Translations under genes and position numbers: made by a program
Shown here: piece after piece, positions 1-11,729 of the stretch
How the letters are laid out: the number at the start of each line of letters is the position of its first letter
Position numbering within the stretch: position 1 is the stretch's first letter
Assembly (NCBI GenBank): GCA_030340625.1
Contig: JAOPHQ010002277.1
Span: 496,001-560,000 of the forward strand
Length of the DNA stretch: 64,000 nucleotides
Reading direction: 5' to 3'
Source: Merluccius polli
Lineage: Eukaryota > Chordata > Actinopteri > Gadiformes > Merlucciidae
Notes under the pieces: generated by a model
Told to the model about the DNA's origin: nothing
The model's input: the letters and a program-made list of their open reading frames with translations, nothing else
Databases searched by the model: none

Positions 1-61
1 GAGTGATGTGCACGTCAGAGACACACTTATGAACAATTAACACACCCACCGTGTTTGCAAT

Positions 62-250
62 TATACGGGTGGATATAAACGCATGCGCAATGTGATGAAG
101 AAAATGGTATTACCGATGGCAGCGTTAGCGTTGTTAGAGGACCTTGCAAATGGTGCAATCCGATGTGAGCGAGTATTTAGGGAACGCGAGGATTTACTTG
201 CAAACGATGACAATTGGCTCATCAGCCGATTTCGAATGTGCGACAAAGTA
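62..250 (+). pseudogene. PIF/Harbinger transposase N-terminal fragment
   Basis: The reading frame from 83 encodes a stretch resembling the start of HARBI1-like transposases: residues around ALLEDLANGAIRCERVFR, then the DDNWLISRFR block that precedes the nuclease domain. After about residue 51 the similarity stops and the frame ends at 274, so only the N-terminus survives and the DDE nuclease region is absent. The segment GCATGCGCAATG just upstream is of a kind often seen before this frame in fish Harbinger elements. The matching terminal piece lies at 955-1222. Recognition rests on family motifs only. Confidence 0.6.
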
Positions 251-290
251 TGCGAAGTATGCGGGAGTTATTAGCGTTACGGAATTTGCT

Positions 291-789
291 GAAAAACAGC
301 GCCACCTAGTGGTCTTCCAAGTGTGCGGCATGAAAGTGACGCATAGAATATATTCCTCCGCTTCACCTCCACCTTCAGATCCGACCACTTCTTCTTCACC
401 TGTGTGTGTGTGTGTGTGCGCGCTGCTCGGGCCCCACGGCATGTACCGCCTCACACACACACTCCCACTCATTTCTTGTTCTCTTCATATTGATCCCTGC
501 TGACGGGACCAGAGAGAATCTCCCTCCGCGGCTCCACTTCAGTCACCACAATCTCCAACTCGGACTCTGTGAAATGTCTTTTCTTTCCTTTGTTCATGCT
601 TGTGTTACACCCATAGAGTTCAAGCTGACTCAAGGGTTGGCATATTTTAGAAAAGATGTTATTCTGAAAGAATCAATTAAACAAAAAGACAAGTGAGTCG
701 GCTGGTCTTCAGTGGCTTTACTGGTCCCGGTCCACAGTTTATATAGCCGCGGGTGGTCTCGTGCCTTTAATAATAATAATAACAATAAC

Positions 790-829
<40 letters not shown>

Positions 830-954
830 CTTAAAATTGAATGGGGGGTGTCTGTAAAAATGCCAAATAAAGTCCATACATATAAAATAACACATTTAAG
901 TAAGTGGCAATAATATATAAATATCCTCTGTGCCACACTTGCTTGTTTTATCTG
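291..954. other. Harbinger interior or unassigned DNA with GT and TAA microsatellites
   Basis: No convincing gene. There is a (GT)n run near 400-418 and an (AAT)n run at about 767-829. The short frames crossing this stretch show repeat-driven composition. It separates the transposase fragment from the Harbinger terminus and may be degenerate interior of the same element. Confidence 0.4.
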
Positions 955-1222
955 ATCGGATAGAGGTGAATCTCAGGTCCAGGGCCTATTTACATAGATT
1001 TGCATATTTAAATGGGGGCGTGGACAGGGAGGAGTTTGCCACATCTGCACGTGCGCTCAGTTCCACGTTGATCGGGATGTACAAAAGAAACGCGCTCGGA
1101 TCCATGCGTACGCACACTTTCATACATCTGAATTTATTTGTGCGTACGACATTTTCGGGGTTTTGGCGTACGCCAAAATCCACGCAAGAATCCACGCAAG
1201 TCTTCGTACATGAGGCCCCTTG
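955..1222. mobile_element. PIF/Harbinger terminal region with right terminal inverted repeat
   Basis: The segment ends in TACATGAGGCCCCTT, the inverse of the GGGGCCTCATGTA terminus common to fish Harbinger elements. Within it are short repeats of GTACG and TCCACGCAAG typical of subterminal regions. The opposite terminus lies outside the window or is lost, so no target duplication can be checked. Confidence 0.6.
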
Positions 1223-1231
1223 TCTTTAAGC

Positions 1232-1762
1232 GACTTTCTGATGGTGGAGATAGTGGAGTTATTTCGGTAGGGTAGTCTTGCTCAAAAAATACTCTTCTCC
1301 TGTCTTAGCGGATCTTTCTTTTTCCAAGTGAGCGAAGCACCAGTTTTATACTCCAGAAAAAAGACGATCATAGACCTTGGGTTGGAGCCTTGCGGTGGTT
1401 TGAATCCATGGATCTGTGACAGCATTGTATACCGAGGGCAGTCTCGGACAGGGACAGCTCTGTTTTAATAAACTTTTCTAGGACTTCCTGTACATTATTT
1501 CTTTAAAATCAGTAACGATAGCATTTAGTTTCTGATTTACTTCTCTAAAGTCCACCAGTTCCCTCTTTAGTAGTCCCATATTTTCTGTAAATTCTTTCTT
1601 CACGTCCGAGTGAACCTCCTTTATATAGGCAATGATGTTAACTTGAATAGCTTCCATAGCCTTGTGCTCAGCTTGATTGCTAGTGCTGTCGCCAGTGTCT
1701 TCACTTTCACTCAGTGATTAATCGTTTTTTCCTCTTGTTTTTCTTTTGTTTCCCCCTGTCAT
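1232..1762 (-). pseudogene. L1-like LINE ORF1 remnant (coiled coil plus RRM-like end)
   Basis: Reading the minus strand from 1761, a start codon opens a lysine-rich N-terminus. An in-frame stop follows, then a heptad-rich segment (AMEAIQVNIIAYIKEV, then VKKEFTENMGLLKREL and NQKLNAIV) that looks like the trimeric coiled coil of L1 ORF1 proteins. Further on, HRSMDSNHRKAP and VFFEQDYPTEI resemble the C-terminal RNA-binding part of fish L1/Tx1 ORF1. Several stops and frame changes make it a pseudogene. It is about 175 codons, shorter than a full ORF1, and no ORF2 follows. Confidence 0.6.
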
Positions 1763-2076
1763 GATACAAAAAACAACTTTCTATCACGATATTTAGTATT
1801 TATTTAATTCAGATCTGTCTTTCAAGGAGGATTTGTCCAACCAGTTTTTGTTAAGTCACCAAGGATTATCCATTCATTTGACCATTCAATAGAATTTATA
1901 GTGGTTATGATTAGGGTTGGGTACGGAGAACCGTGTGGTACCAGTGGCAACATGGTCGGTTCTACCCGGACCGAATGACCGAATGATGAAATCTTTCTCG
2001 ATGCCTCATTTCGGTTACGCAACAATCCTCTCGCCATCTTGTTGTGGGAAAAGCTGCAGAGAACTTTCCTCTCTAC

Positions 2077-2643
2077 TAGTGATGGGTCGTTCGCGAACGA
2101 ACTAGTTCGAACGAACGACTCTTTAAAGTGAACGAACTGACCTAGTTCGCCACCGTCGTTCGTCTGGTTCGCTGAGTCTCTCTGACGCGCTGATTCGCGG
2201 CGCCGCTGATTCGCGAGTCGTTCGCTGACTGATTGACTCGAGGACTGAGACGTCACTCACGACTCGTCATCACGAGAGCCAGCCAATGTATGTTGTTTGT
2301 CTGTCTGTGACAGTCTAGGACGCTTTCGAATGGTTGACACATTAACAATACCACTTTCACATTTGAATATTGCCTTTTACATTTACATATCAGTGAAATG
2401 GTAAATACATGCTGTCTTTGTATTTTCTGTGTCATGCCAGATTAATAAAATATTTGAATGTCTCGTCAATCTGTCTTCGTTCGTTTCATGCTTCCTTCTC
2501 ACGCACGCAACCCGGCCGGGACCCGCAATATAAAATATGCCCAGAATAAACACAACTGTACATCATTAACTTTAAAACTCATCATTGCTAAATCAAGTCT
2601 ATTATCTTGCTGATATACATCCAATAATCTACTACGCCCCCCC

Positions 2644-2674
<31 letters not shown>

Positions 2675-3322
2675 ACATCGCGCTGTGTTTGGTGTGTCTA
2701 ACTTTACCAAGTCTATTATCTTGCTGATATATTAAACATCCAATAATCTACTACGCCCCCCCCCCCACACACACACACACACACACACACACATCGCGCT
2801 GCGTTTGGTTTGTCTAACGTTACGTTGAATTGGGGGAACGGGGCATTTTGATCCTGACATGTCATTATGCATACATTAAATAAATCTGTTGAACTCAAAT
2901 GAAATACATATGTTAACATTTTCAACCAGACACAATGTTGTATTTGCTATTAACACATTTATTAACACCATCAAGCACCATTGCACGATTGTGAATCGTG
3001 ATTTCATGATTAGTTAGTAAATGAGAAGAACGAGGGAGTCCGAGACCGACTCAGCTGCATTCGTGATTCGTTTGAATGTTGTGTGAACGAGGAGGAACGG
3101 AGTCTGACCGACTCGGCTGGCATTCGCCGTTCGCGAATGACAGCCCTGAGCCGAGTCGTTCGTGATTCGCGAACGAGGGAGGAGCTAAGTGAACGACTGA
3201 ACGAGTCAGTGAATGATTCAGCGCTACCGGAAACACGAACGAACGAACGAACGAACGACTCTTCATGGCGAACTGAACGACGCAAACTAGTTCGCGCAAA
3301 CGAACGAGGAAATCCACCACTA
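2077..3322. mobile_element. Non-autonomous hAT element, nested (copy 1)
   Basis: Ends TAGTGATGGG and TCCACCACTA are near-inverse, flanked by 8-bp CTCTCTAC at 2069-2076 and 3323-3330. The interior is rich in GAACGA/TCGTTC repeats that recur in both orientations. A segment containing poly-C and CA runs is duplicated (about 2598-2690 and 2709-2800). No transposase is present. A second copy lies in inverse orientation at 10017-11239. Confidence 0.85.
2636..2795. repeat. Duplicated poly-C plus (CA)n tract
   Basis: Two adjacent copies of a unit that reads CCAATAATCTACTACG, then a C homopolymer, then (CA)n. The hAT copy at 10 kb carries one such unit as (GT)n plus poly-G. This is a local duplication inside the nested hAT element. 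Confidence 0.8.
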
Positions 3323-4011
3323 CTCTCTACTGCTGCCAAATGGAAAGAGTAACTGAAACTATAAAAAAACACACTATTTTTTTATAACCTACGGTGACAA
3401 TTGTATTGGTTAAAATAGGTCTATACTTTTTCGCAAAGCCTAAGATGCTCATGTCTTACCAAATAAGTTACCAATAAAAATGGAAGAATTTCAACAATAG
3501 AATCAGTTTGGTCTTTATATTAAAGGTGTCATATTGGTTCTGGCACTGTTAGGAACTGGTACCTTTTCGAAGAATCAGTGTTGGCATGGCATTTCTATAA
3601 AAAAAATCAAAAAGTATTGATTTCGGAACCATTTAGGAACCAGCATCATTTTACAAGAATCGAAAGCAAACCGGAATCGAAATATTTTAATACCCAACCA
3701 TAGTTATGATACAATTGATTGAATCTGCAGGTGCACTTTGGGGCCTGTAAATATCTCCAATCATAATGGATTTATTTTCATTTAGAATAATCTTAACAAA
3801 TAATAATAATAATAATACATTCCATTTAATTAGTGCTTAAAAAATACAGCCTCAAAATGCAATGGTTCAATCTGAGGCAAAATATGTTGAGACAGCAAGG
3901 TATCAACAACATAAACACCACCTCTGGAGCCTCTATCGTTGCTGAACAAAACCTAATTTTGTAGCACTATTTCTTTGTCCGAGATTTAATTAATTAACCA
4001 TGTTTCAGAGT

Positions 4012-4150
4012 GTAATGATATTTGATTTATGGTCCTCTACCCACACTCTGAATAAGTCTATTTTTGGAAGCAAGCTCCTAATATTGGCATGTACAAACTT
4101 TAGACCTTTACAATTACTCAAATCTTGCAAAGCATAGGAGTCAAGCATTT
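4012..4150 (-). pseudogene. LINE endonuclease N-terminal fragment (CR1/L2 type)
   Basis: The minus frame contains LKFVHANIRSLLPKIDLFR followed by NIITL. This matches the opening of the APE-like endonuclease of CR1/L2-group LINEs, where a conserved Asn and Arg-Ser-Leu are followed by the region leading to the SETWL motif. The frame ends before that motif. About 45 codons survive in otherwise unassigned DNA (3711-4690). Confidence 0.5.
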
Positions 4151-4705
4151 GTGGTTCAACAGACATAAATTTGAACACGTTTCTCACAACATGGTTCATG
4201 ACAAAGCGAAGAACAGACAAAACACACAAGCATTCACTTCAGTAATTCATCTCCCCACCATTCACAGACTCCCCACCCCCCTGATGAAATAATTGAAATG
4301 TCAACATAAAGTAGGGGAGAGAGAGAAACAGCTATGAAAGCAAACAAACCAAAAGACTTGTACAAATATTTGAGAACAAATAAAAGAAACAGAGCACATG
4401 AGCAATTAGATGTATGTATTTGAATGATAAACAATGTGCACATACAAGGATTAGGTTAGGTATGTCAGTAAATTAAATCCAATATGGACCATTAGTCAAA
4501 GTACTTTTATCAGTGCACAGTATCGGCAAGTACCCAATGGTGAATACTTGGTACTCTGTCTGGGAAAAGTGGTTTTCTGCATCCCTAAATCTAACAAATA
4601 TAAGTGTATTGAATTTTCAAATCTATTTGCACCAAATCGTTTCAAACTAAAAGTATCGTTGCTGTATCATATCATTGCCCATGTATCGACATGTGGGGAG
4701 CGTAC

Positions 4706-4862
4706 CTATGTTCCCCGGGTCCTATGTTCCCCGTTTTTCCTAAAAAGGGTCCTATGTTCCCCGCTTTGTATGTGACTGGGGAACAAAGGACCCAAGAGGT
4801 GAACCAAGGACCCAGGGAACATAGGACCCTTTTTCAAAAGAAGGGTCCTATGTTCCCCGGTC
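4706..4862. repeat. Inverted array of GGGTCCTATGTTCCCC
   Basis: At least six copies of GGGTCCTATGTTCCCC or its complement, in both orientations, within about 160 bp, so the stretch can fold into several alternative hairpins. The homologous array in copy B is at 25244-25432. Confidence 0.85.
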
Positions 4863-5098
4863 TGTTATTTTTTCCACCATTCGTTACAGGCCGTTTGACG
4901 TGCATATCCAAATAGGACTAGATGAGGAGAGATTAGGCTGTAAATTGGCTTTTGTTTTTGTCACGTTTGGACAGTTTAAATAAACAAAACTAAATAAACA
5001 ATAAATACTAATATTAAATACACTAAATACTAATAATAAATAAACAATAAATAAATAAATACTAATAATAAACACACGGGCCCTATCTTGCACCCAGC

Positions 5099-8000
5099 CA
5101 ACCCAGTCGCCAAAAGCATATGTTAACAGTGTACGTTTTTGTGAACACTGGATTACGTCGCATTTCAACGTAAAATAGCGTGTTGTACCAACAGTATCCG
5201 TGCGTGGCGCTGTGGAGGCGCCTGAAGAAAGCACAACCAACAAGGACATTTCATGGTTATAAAATACATAAATTGCTGGTTATAAAATACATAAATTAGA
5301 ATTAAGGTGATGCAGGGTTGCCAGCTTCACGGTGTTCTCGCCAAATTGGGTTGCGCGTGTAAACCTCAAAGACGCGGGTCACAGTTTTCTTGGGTGCTTT
5401 CAAAACCCACCACAGAAACAGTTGGGGTGTAATATGTATTGCATAATCTTTATGAAAACTCAGTCAGAACAACACAGTTTCACTCCCAGAACATCAAATA
5501 GCGACTGTCGGTAAGGGCACTTTAGCGTTAGTCACTGACGGAGATCGTCTCCGGCGATATTTGACGTTCAGAGCGGGTGCTCCAGCAGCCCATTCACTCC
5601 TGTATTAACCCGACCACGGCTCTAATGGACGATGTGGGCATCCGTCCTATTGGTTATTTATTACTCCTGTATCAGAGCTATAGAGTAAACAACTCTATAA
5701 ACAACTCTATGTTTACTCTATAGCTCTGATTCCTGCACCATGTTTCAATGATGTCAGGTTGCTAGGGGCTACGGCTGAAAGACGCCGTGACCACCAGTCC
5801 CATTGGGAGGACCGATCAGCCGGAAGTACTGTCCTTAGTGTACTATTGTTTATGTTGTAATGTCATATTGTTGACAATAAAGTTTGTTAAAAAAACAACA
5901 ACTATTATTGTCCCACACCACAATGTATGTCCCACAATGTGAACTCCAAACAATTCATGTTTGTCCAATTCATGGACAAACAAAGCAGCTGGAAACACGT
6001 CTAAAAAAAACACTTGAAATGAAACGTAGCCTATATTTATATTTTTACAACATCAATCTCCCTATAATATGAACAAAATATGTTCAGGTTATACTTTCTC
6101 TCTTGAAAAACGGGCAAAACGCTAACCCTAACCCGGAAAATGAATTAAAAAAAACTACAAATGTTCAGAAAATGCAATACACTTAAATGTGCGGCGCCAT
6201 GTTTTTTCGCCATGTTTTTTGTAGTTCTAAAGCCCCTTGCATGTTACTATGGCACAGGCCTACTTTCCTTCAAAAGCTCATATCTTGGTCAATTAAAAAC
6301 GACTGTGTGTAAAAATGTAACTGCACACAGACATACATTTGCATTACCATATTATATACTATTGGTTCATCCAGGGCAATCCTGTCAGCCCTGGGGAAGG
6401 GAACACAATGGCTATAAATGGTCATATTAAGTAATATGGAAATATTTATATGAAACATTAAGTAGTTTAAGGGGTAAATGGGGTCTAAACTGCTCCAAAT
6501 TGAAAAGCATGACAAAGGATAAGGTCACCATCAATATGTTGAACACATTTTGCCACTAAATATCCCTTAACATATGTTTTAGTGCTTTTATCCATCTTGG
6601 CTCTATATAGGCTGTGAGAAAGTACACATCAGTAAGTGCCTTGGCAGTGAGCAAGATAAAAATGAAACTTTGTCGTAGGATGACAATGAAGACATCGTTG
6701 GAAAGGTCTTGATCTGCAGAGTACAGATATGCCACGGTGAACATTCTGGGTGGTTCCTGCTCCTCAGGAATGCCCTTTGAACCTTGAACCTAAGGCTCTT
6801 TTAAAGGCTTACAGAAAAGACATCACAATGTGATACAAACATGGGGAAAACATTTTTGGAAAGCTCTTGACTTCTTCTATCATGGCCTTTGTGGCCTTTG
6901 CCAAATCAACAGGGGGCGGTACTGGGTACGGTCAAAACCAGATTTCACCCAATTAACAATAGCAAAAATGAAATCTGACCAAATAAATGTGCTCCCCAGT
7001 CCATAAAACATATAATACACTGGCGAAGTTCCTTGACACATTTTCACATAATAGGGAAAACTTTAACTAAACACTTTAGAACTACAAAAAACATGACGGA
7101 AAAAACATGGCGCCGCACACTTAAGTGTATTGCATTTTCCGAACGTTTGTAGTTTTTTTGATTCATTTTCCGGGTTAGGGTTAGGGTTAGCGATTTGCCC
7201 ATTTCAAGAGAGAACCTGAACATATTTTGTTCATATTATAGGGAGATTGATGTTGTAAAACTATAAATATAGGCTACGTTTCATTTCAAGTGTTTTTTTT
7301 AGACGTGTTTCCAGCTGCTTTGTTTGTCCATCAATTGGACAAACATGAATTGTTTGGAGTTCACATTGTGGGACATACATTGTGGTGTGGGACAATAGTA
7401 GTTGTTGTTGTTTTTTTAACAAACTTTATTGTCAACAATATTATGACATTACAACATAAACAATAGTACAGTAAGGACAGTACATCCGGCTGATAGGTCC
7501 TCCCAATGGTACAGGTGGTCACGGCGTCTTTCAGCCATAGCCCCTAGCAACCTGACGTCATTGAAACATGGTGCAGGAATCAGAGCTATAGAGTAAACAT
7601 AGAGTTGTTTATAGAGTTGTTTACTCTATAGCTCTGATACAGGAGTAATAACTAACCAATAGGACGGATGCCCACATCGTCCATTAGAGCCGTGGTCGGG
7701 TTAATACATGAGTGAATGGGCTGCTGGAGCACCCGCTCTGAACGTCAAATATCGCCGGAGACGATCTCCGTCAGTGACTGACGCTAAAGTGTCCTTACCG
7801 ACAGTCGCTATTTGACGTTCTGGGAGTGAAACTGTGTTGTTCTGACTGAGTTTTCACAAAGATTATGCAATACATATTACACCCCAACTGTTTTTGAAAG
7901 CACCCAAGAAAACCGTGACCCGCGTCTTTGAGGTTTACACCCGCGACTCCGTTTTCAAAACAACCCAATTTGGCGAGAACACCGTGAAGCTGGCAACCCT

Positions 8001-8215
8001 GCATCACCATAATTCTAATTTATGTATTTTATAACCAGCAATTTATGTTTTTTATAACCATGAAATGTCCTTGTTGGTTGTGCTTTCTTCAGGCGCCTCC
8101 ACAGCGCCACGCGCGGATACTGTTGGTACAACACACTATTTTACGTTGTAATGCGACGTAATCCAGTGTTCACGAAGACGTACACTGTCAACGTATGCTT
8201 TTGGCGACTGGGTTG
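5099..8215. mobile_element. 3.1-kb palindromic (foldback) DNA element, probably hAT-derived
   Basis: Left arm 5099-6233 and right arm 7074-8215 are inverse copies over more than 1.1 kb. Each starts at CAACCCAGTCGCC from its own end. The spacer at 6234-7073 is unique. The insertion interrupts the composite repeat, and ACCCAGC occurs on both sides (5092-5098 and 8216-8222), giving a 7-8 bp target duplication. Both arms carry a short AACCCTAACCC/GGGTTAGGGTTAGGG tract. No transposase is visible. Confidence 0.8.
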
Positions 8216-8826
8216 ACCCAGCGCAATTGACTTTCTACACCGACGTATCGTTGCTAGTTTCACACATATGAAAGATTGTTCATGTGTGAAACTGCATAGA
8301 AATAGCATGTGGATTGTGGAAACATTTTTTTCATATGGGGGCTGCATGAATGAACACTGTAGTAGGCTATGGCATGCCTTAAAATAATAATAATAACAAT
8401 AATAAACTCGAGCAAAGAATATCCCACTTTTAAATCAATGAATCTGCAAACACCGTACAGCAAACATGTATTTTCTTGACACAGACATCATGTACAAGCC
8501 CATAACTTTTAGGATTGATGAGTATTTGATCGTGAGAAAACATAGTTTTACCGCGAGTGAGTGTTTAAAGAATGAATGAATGAATGCAGGTGATGCTTGG
8601 CGCGCGTGTGTGTGTGCGCACACCCATCTGTTTAAACACACGCAAACTAAACACGTAACGCATAATACAGTCCATGGCTATGTATTTTAACGGGGGGACA
8701 CATAGTTGATAAGTTGATAACGATAATGTATACAATACTGGTAACAAACGATGTCTGTTAGTGTATTGCCGCATATCATTAAATAGACCCACAGTTGCGG
8801 CCACAGGACCGCATATAGGCCTATGT
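8216..8826. mobile_element. Distal part of composite repeat copy A
   Basis: Continuation of the unit interrupted at 5098. It matches 19990-20379 plus 24912-25080 in inverse orientation, including the hairpin-forming TTTCACACATATGAA segment, an (AAT)n tract and the GTGTGCGCACACCC segment. The far end is diverged, and no clear terminal repeat is left. Confidence 0.7.
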
Positions 8827-8997
8827 GTTGAAGTTGTCTTCAACACAAGCTGTCTTTGCCGCAATTTACATGACGACTCAGTGTTTCTGAAGTTGTAGAA
8901 GAAAACGCTATTCCATGTTTGAATTAGGCTTATTATTTGGCCATAAACTGAGCCATTCGAAGTTTGAAATTCATGTTGTCATGATCTGTCTCAGCGG

Positions 8998-9391
8998 CAG
9001 AGCCGGCGGTATAGGCAAATGCTAAGGGCGCCGCACATCCAGGGGGCACCAAAAAAACAGGAAAAAAAAAAAAAAACTTCCACTATTCTAAAAACGCAGG
9101 GCCGGCTCTAGGCATAGGCGACATAGGCGACTAGGGCGCCATCTGCTGGAGGGGCGCCGTGAGGCACCCTTGGGCGCCCGTAGGTCCGACGGCCCCGACA
9201 ATCGCGCACTACCACCCCCCCCCCCCCCCCCCGTTGACAATCGCGCACTACCACCCCCCCCCCCCCCCCCCCGTTGACAATCGCGCACTACCACCCCCCC
9301 CCCCCCGTTGACAATCGCGCACTACAACCCCCCCCCCCCCCCCCGGTTGACAAACTCGCCTAGGGCGCAAACTTAGCTAGAGCCGGTCCTG
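8998..9391. mobile_element. hAT-like mini-element with poly-C minisatellite
   Basis: Starts CAGAGCCGGCGG and ends GAGCCGGTCCTG, flanked by identical CTCAGCGG at 8990-8997 and 9392-9399. A second internal CAGGGCCGGCTCTAG at about 9099 suggests a nested or partially duplicated copy. The interior includes GGGCGCC repeats and the minisatellite below. No coding capacity. Confidence 0.8.
9196..9354. repeat. Minisatellite GTTGACAATCGCGCACTA plus poly-C
   Basis: Four units of roughly 35-45 bp, each CCGTTGACAATCGCGCACTAC plus a C homopolymer of variable length. The complementary strand has G-runs able to form G-quadruplexes. A related poly-G array is at 26845-27065. Confidence 0.9.
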
Positions 9392-10016
9392 CTCAGCGGA
9401 AGCAAATCTGTACCATAATTCAAATTAAAGTGGATTAACAGAAATGCTTTGTCATTTTCAGAATATAGCTGCATTTTTTGACACATAAATAAAATGAATA
9501 ATAAATCATCCAAACTGCATTTTCATTTTCTTCTTCAATATTGCTCATTTTGTAACGTAATTAAAATGAAAAAGAAAACATTTAACACATTTAAGATTTC
9601 ATTTTCAAAATATGCCCCGGCAAATAGTTACCAAAATTCAATTTGAAATGTCAAATTTGAAAATTAAAATGCATTAACAGAAAGGCATTTTCATTTAAGG
9701 TCATTGCTGCATTATTTGACTCATAAATAAAATGAATAATAGATCACCCAAACTGCATTTTCATTTTCTTCTTCAAGACTGCTCATTTTATGACACAACT
9801 AAAAAGAAAACAAAGAGGACATTGCTTTTTCGTTTTCATGCCCGCCCCCGCAAAAAAGAGTCCATAATTCAATTTGAATTCGCAATCCCAAGCGGCGCAG
9901 GAGAGTGACGTCAGTGGCCTCTATTCTTCTTCAGTTCAGAGTCTGACCGTGATACGCGACTAATACGTTAGGGGGCGGTGTGCATATTTGACGCGGGGGC
10001 GCGAAGTAGAGTGTAC

Positions 10017-10556
10017 TAGTGGTGGATTTCCTCGTTCGTTTGCGCGAACTAGTTCGCGTCGTTCAGTTCGCCATGAAGAGTCGTTCGTTCGTTCGTTCGT
10101 TCGTTCGTGTTTCCGGTAGCGCTGAATCATTCACTGACTCGTTCAGTCGTTCAGTCGTTCACTTAGCTCCTCCCTCGTTCGCGAATCACGAACGACTCGG
10201 CTCAGGGCTGTCATTCGCGAACGGCGAATGCCAGCCGAGTCGGTCAGACTCGGCTCCTCCTCGTTCACACAACATTCAAACGAATCACGAATGCAGCTGA
10301 GTCGGTCTCGGACTCCCTCGTTCTTCTCATTTACTAACTAATCATGAAATCACGATTCACAATCGTGCAATGGTGCTTGATGGCGTTAATAAATGTGTTA
10401 ATAGCAAATACAACATTGTGTCTGGTTGAATATGTTAACATATGTATTTCATTTGAGTTCAACAGATTTATTTAATGTATGCATAATGACATGTCAGGAT
10501 CAAAATGCCCCGTTCCCCCAATTCAACGTAACGTTAGACAAACCAAACGCAGCGGG

Positions 10557-10593
<37 letters not shown>

Positions 10594-11239
10594 GGGGGGG
10601 GCGTAGTAGATTATTGGATGTATATCAGCAAGATAATAGACTTGATTTAGCAATGATGAGTTTAAAGTTAATGATGTACAGTTGTGTTTATTCTGGGCAT
10701 ATTTGATTTACTATTGTGAACCCCCACTCAAGACCAAGATCCTCCAAGGCGGGGGTCCCGGCCGGGTTGCGTGCGTGAGAAGGAAGCATGAAAGAACGAG
10801 ACAGATTGACGAGACATTCAAATATTTTATTAATCTGGCATGACACAGAAAATACAAAGACAGCATGTATTTACCATTTCACTGATATGTAAATGTAAAA
10901 GGCAATATTCAAATGTGAAAGTGGTATTGTTAATGTGTCAACCATTCGAAAGCGTCCTAGACTGTCACAGACAGACAAACAACATACATTGGCTGGCTCT
11001 CGTGATGACGAGTCGTGAGTGACGTCTCAGTCCTCGAGTCAATCAGTCAGCGAACGAGTCACGACTCGCGAATCAGCGGCGCCGCGAATCAGCGGCGCCG
11101 CGAATCAGCGCGTCAGAGAGACTCAGCGAACGAGACGAACGAGACGAACGACGCGAACGACAGTGGCGAACGAGGTCAGTTCGTTCACTTTAAAGAGTCG
11201 TTCGTTCGAACTAGTTCGTTCGCGAACGACCCATCACTA
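10017..11239. mobile_element. Non-autonomous hAT element (copy 2, inverse of 2077-3322)
   Basis: Starts TAGTGGTGGA and ends CCCATCACTA, the same ends as copy 1 but in inverse orientation, with the same GAACGA-rich arms and one poly-GT/poly-G unit at about 10557-10601. The 8 bp on each side do not match, so one end is joined to other hAT sequence, described in the next entry. Confidence 0.8.
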
Positions 11240-11729
11240 GCTGGTACAGGCAGGCCGCTTCGTTCACCGGATCGTTCATACGGATCGGTCTCTCGTTCAT
11301 TTGTCACGTGACAGGCAGCTCAGGCTGAAGAGAGCAGTAAGCCAAACAGTTTGTTCACTGGATCGTTCATACGGATCGGTCTCTCGTTCATTTGTCACGT
11401 GACAGATACCCAGTCACTGTCGTGTCGTGCTGTCAAACAACAATGGCAGGGAGGATACAGGACACAAGTCACTTTATTGTGATGTGTATTTTCTTTCCTA
11501 GGTTTTCACATGGTTTGAATTTTGTGTAAACTTTATCAGCTGAAGTAAACCATGTTGCCTTCATTGTTAAGTGTTTGAGAACCGCGGTCTTTTTTACAAC
11601 GCTCACAAGAGGGCTACAGCGCCACCTGCTGTAAAAATGAATGAAATTACTAAAAAAAAGATTAGCTCAATTTACTGTCCGCGAGTAAAAGATCCGAGTC
11701 AGTAAAAAGAGTCGAACTTCCCAACACTA
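11240..11729. mobile_element. Fragment of a second hAT-like element joined to copy 2
   Basis: A segment with GTTCACTGGATCGTTCATACGG and TCTCGTTCATTTGTCACG repeated twice (11262-11314 and 11350-11404). It ends CTTCCCAACACTA, a hAT-type terminus. GTGTAC follows it (11730-11735) and also precedes copy 2 (10011-10016), so 10017-11729 may have moved as one composite. No coding capacity. Confidence 0.55.

Larger units (their letters stand above)
1912..3702. mobile_element. Non-autonomous hAT element, outer (8-bp TSD)
   Basis: The ends are TAGGGTTGGGTA at 1912 and its near inverse TACCCAACCATA ending at 3702, flanked by identical 8-bp GTTATGAT at 1904-1911 and 3703-3710. The 8-bp duplication and the short ends fit hAT. 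Without the nested insertion the element is about 540 bp, with no coding capacity. It holds another hAT copy at 2077-3322. Confidence 0.85.
4690..8826 (+). mobile_element. Composite repeat, copy A (interrupted)
   Basis: This unit and 19986-25455 (inverse orientation) share the same order of parts. First comes an array of GGGTCCTATGTTCCCC and its inverse. Next is a segment around GAGGAGAGATTAGGCTG, then AT-rich DNA, then a MITE-like part starting GGGCCCTATCTTGCACCC and running through CACACATATGAA to GGACCGCATATAGGCC. Copy A is interrupted by the palindromic element at 5099-8215. No coding capacity was seen in the shared part, and its superfamily is unresolved. Confidence 0.7.

Noticed and set aside
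2253..2435. A 60-codon frame identical to one at 10840-11022
   Set aside because: The identity reflects two recent copies of one non-autonomous hAT element. It has no domain and lies next to AATAAA-like terminal DNA.
3010..3372. Arg/Ser-rich frames around the GAACGA repeats
   Set aside because: They arise from the repeated GAACGA/TCGTTC words on both strands and are not proteins.
7166..7190. TTAGGG repeats as a telomere or fusion site
   Set aside because: Only about three units, present as part of both arms of a palindromic element.
9088..9294. Glycine-rich frame
   Set aside because: It is a translation of the poly-C minisatellite.
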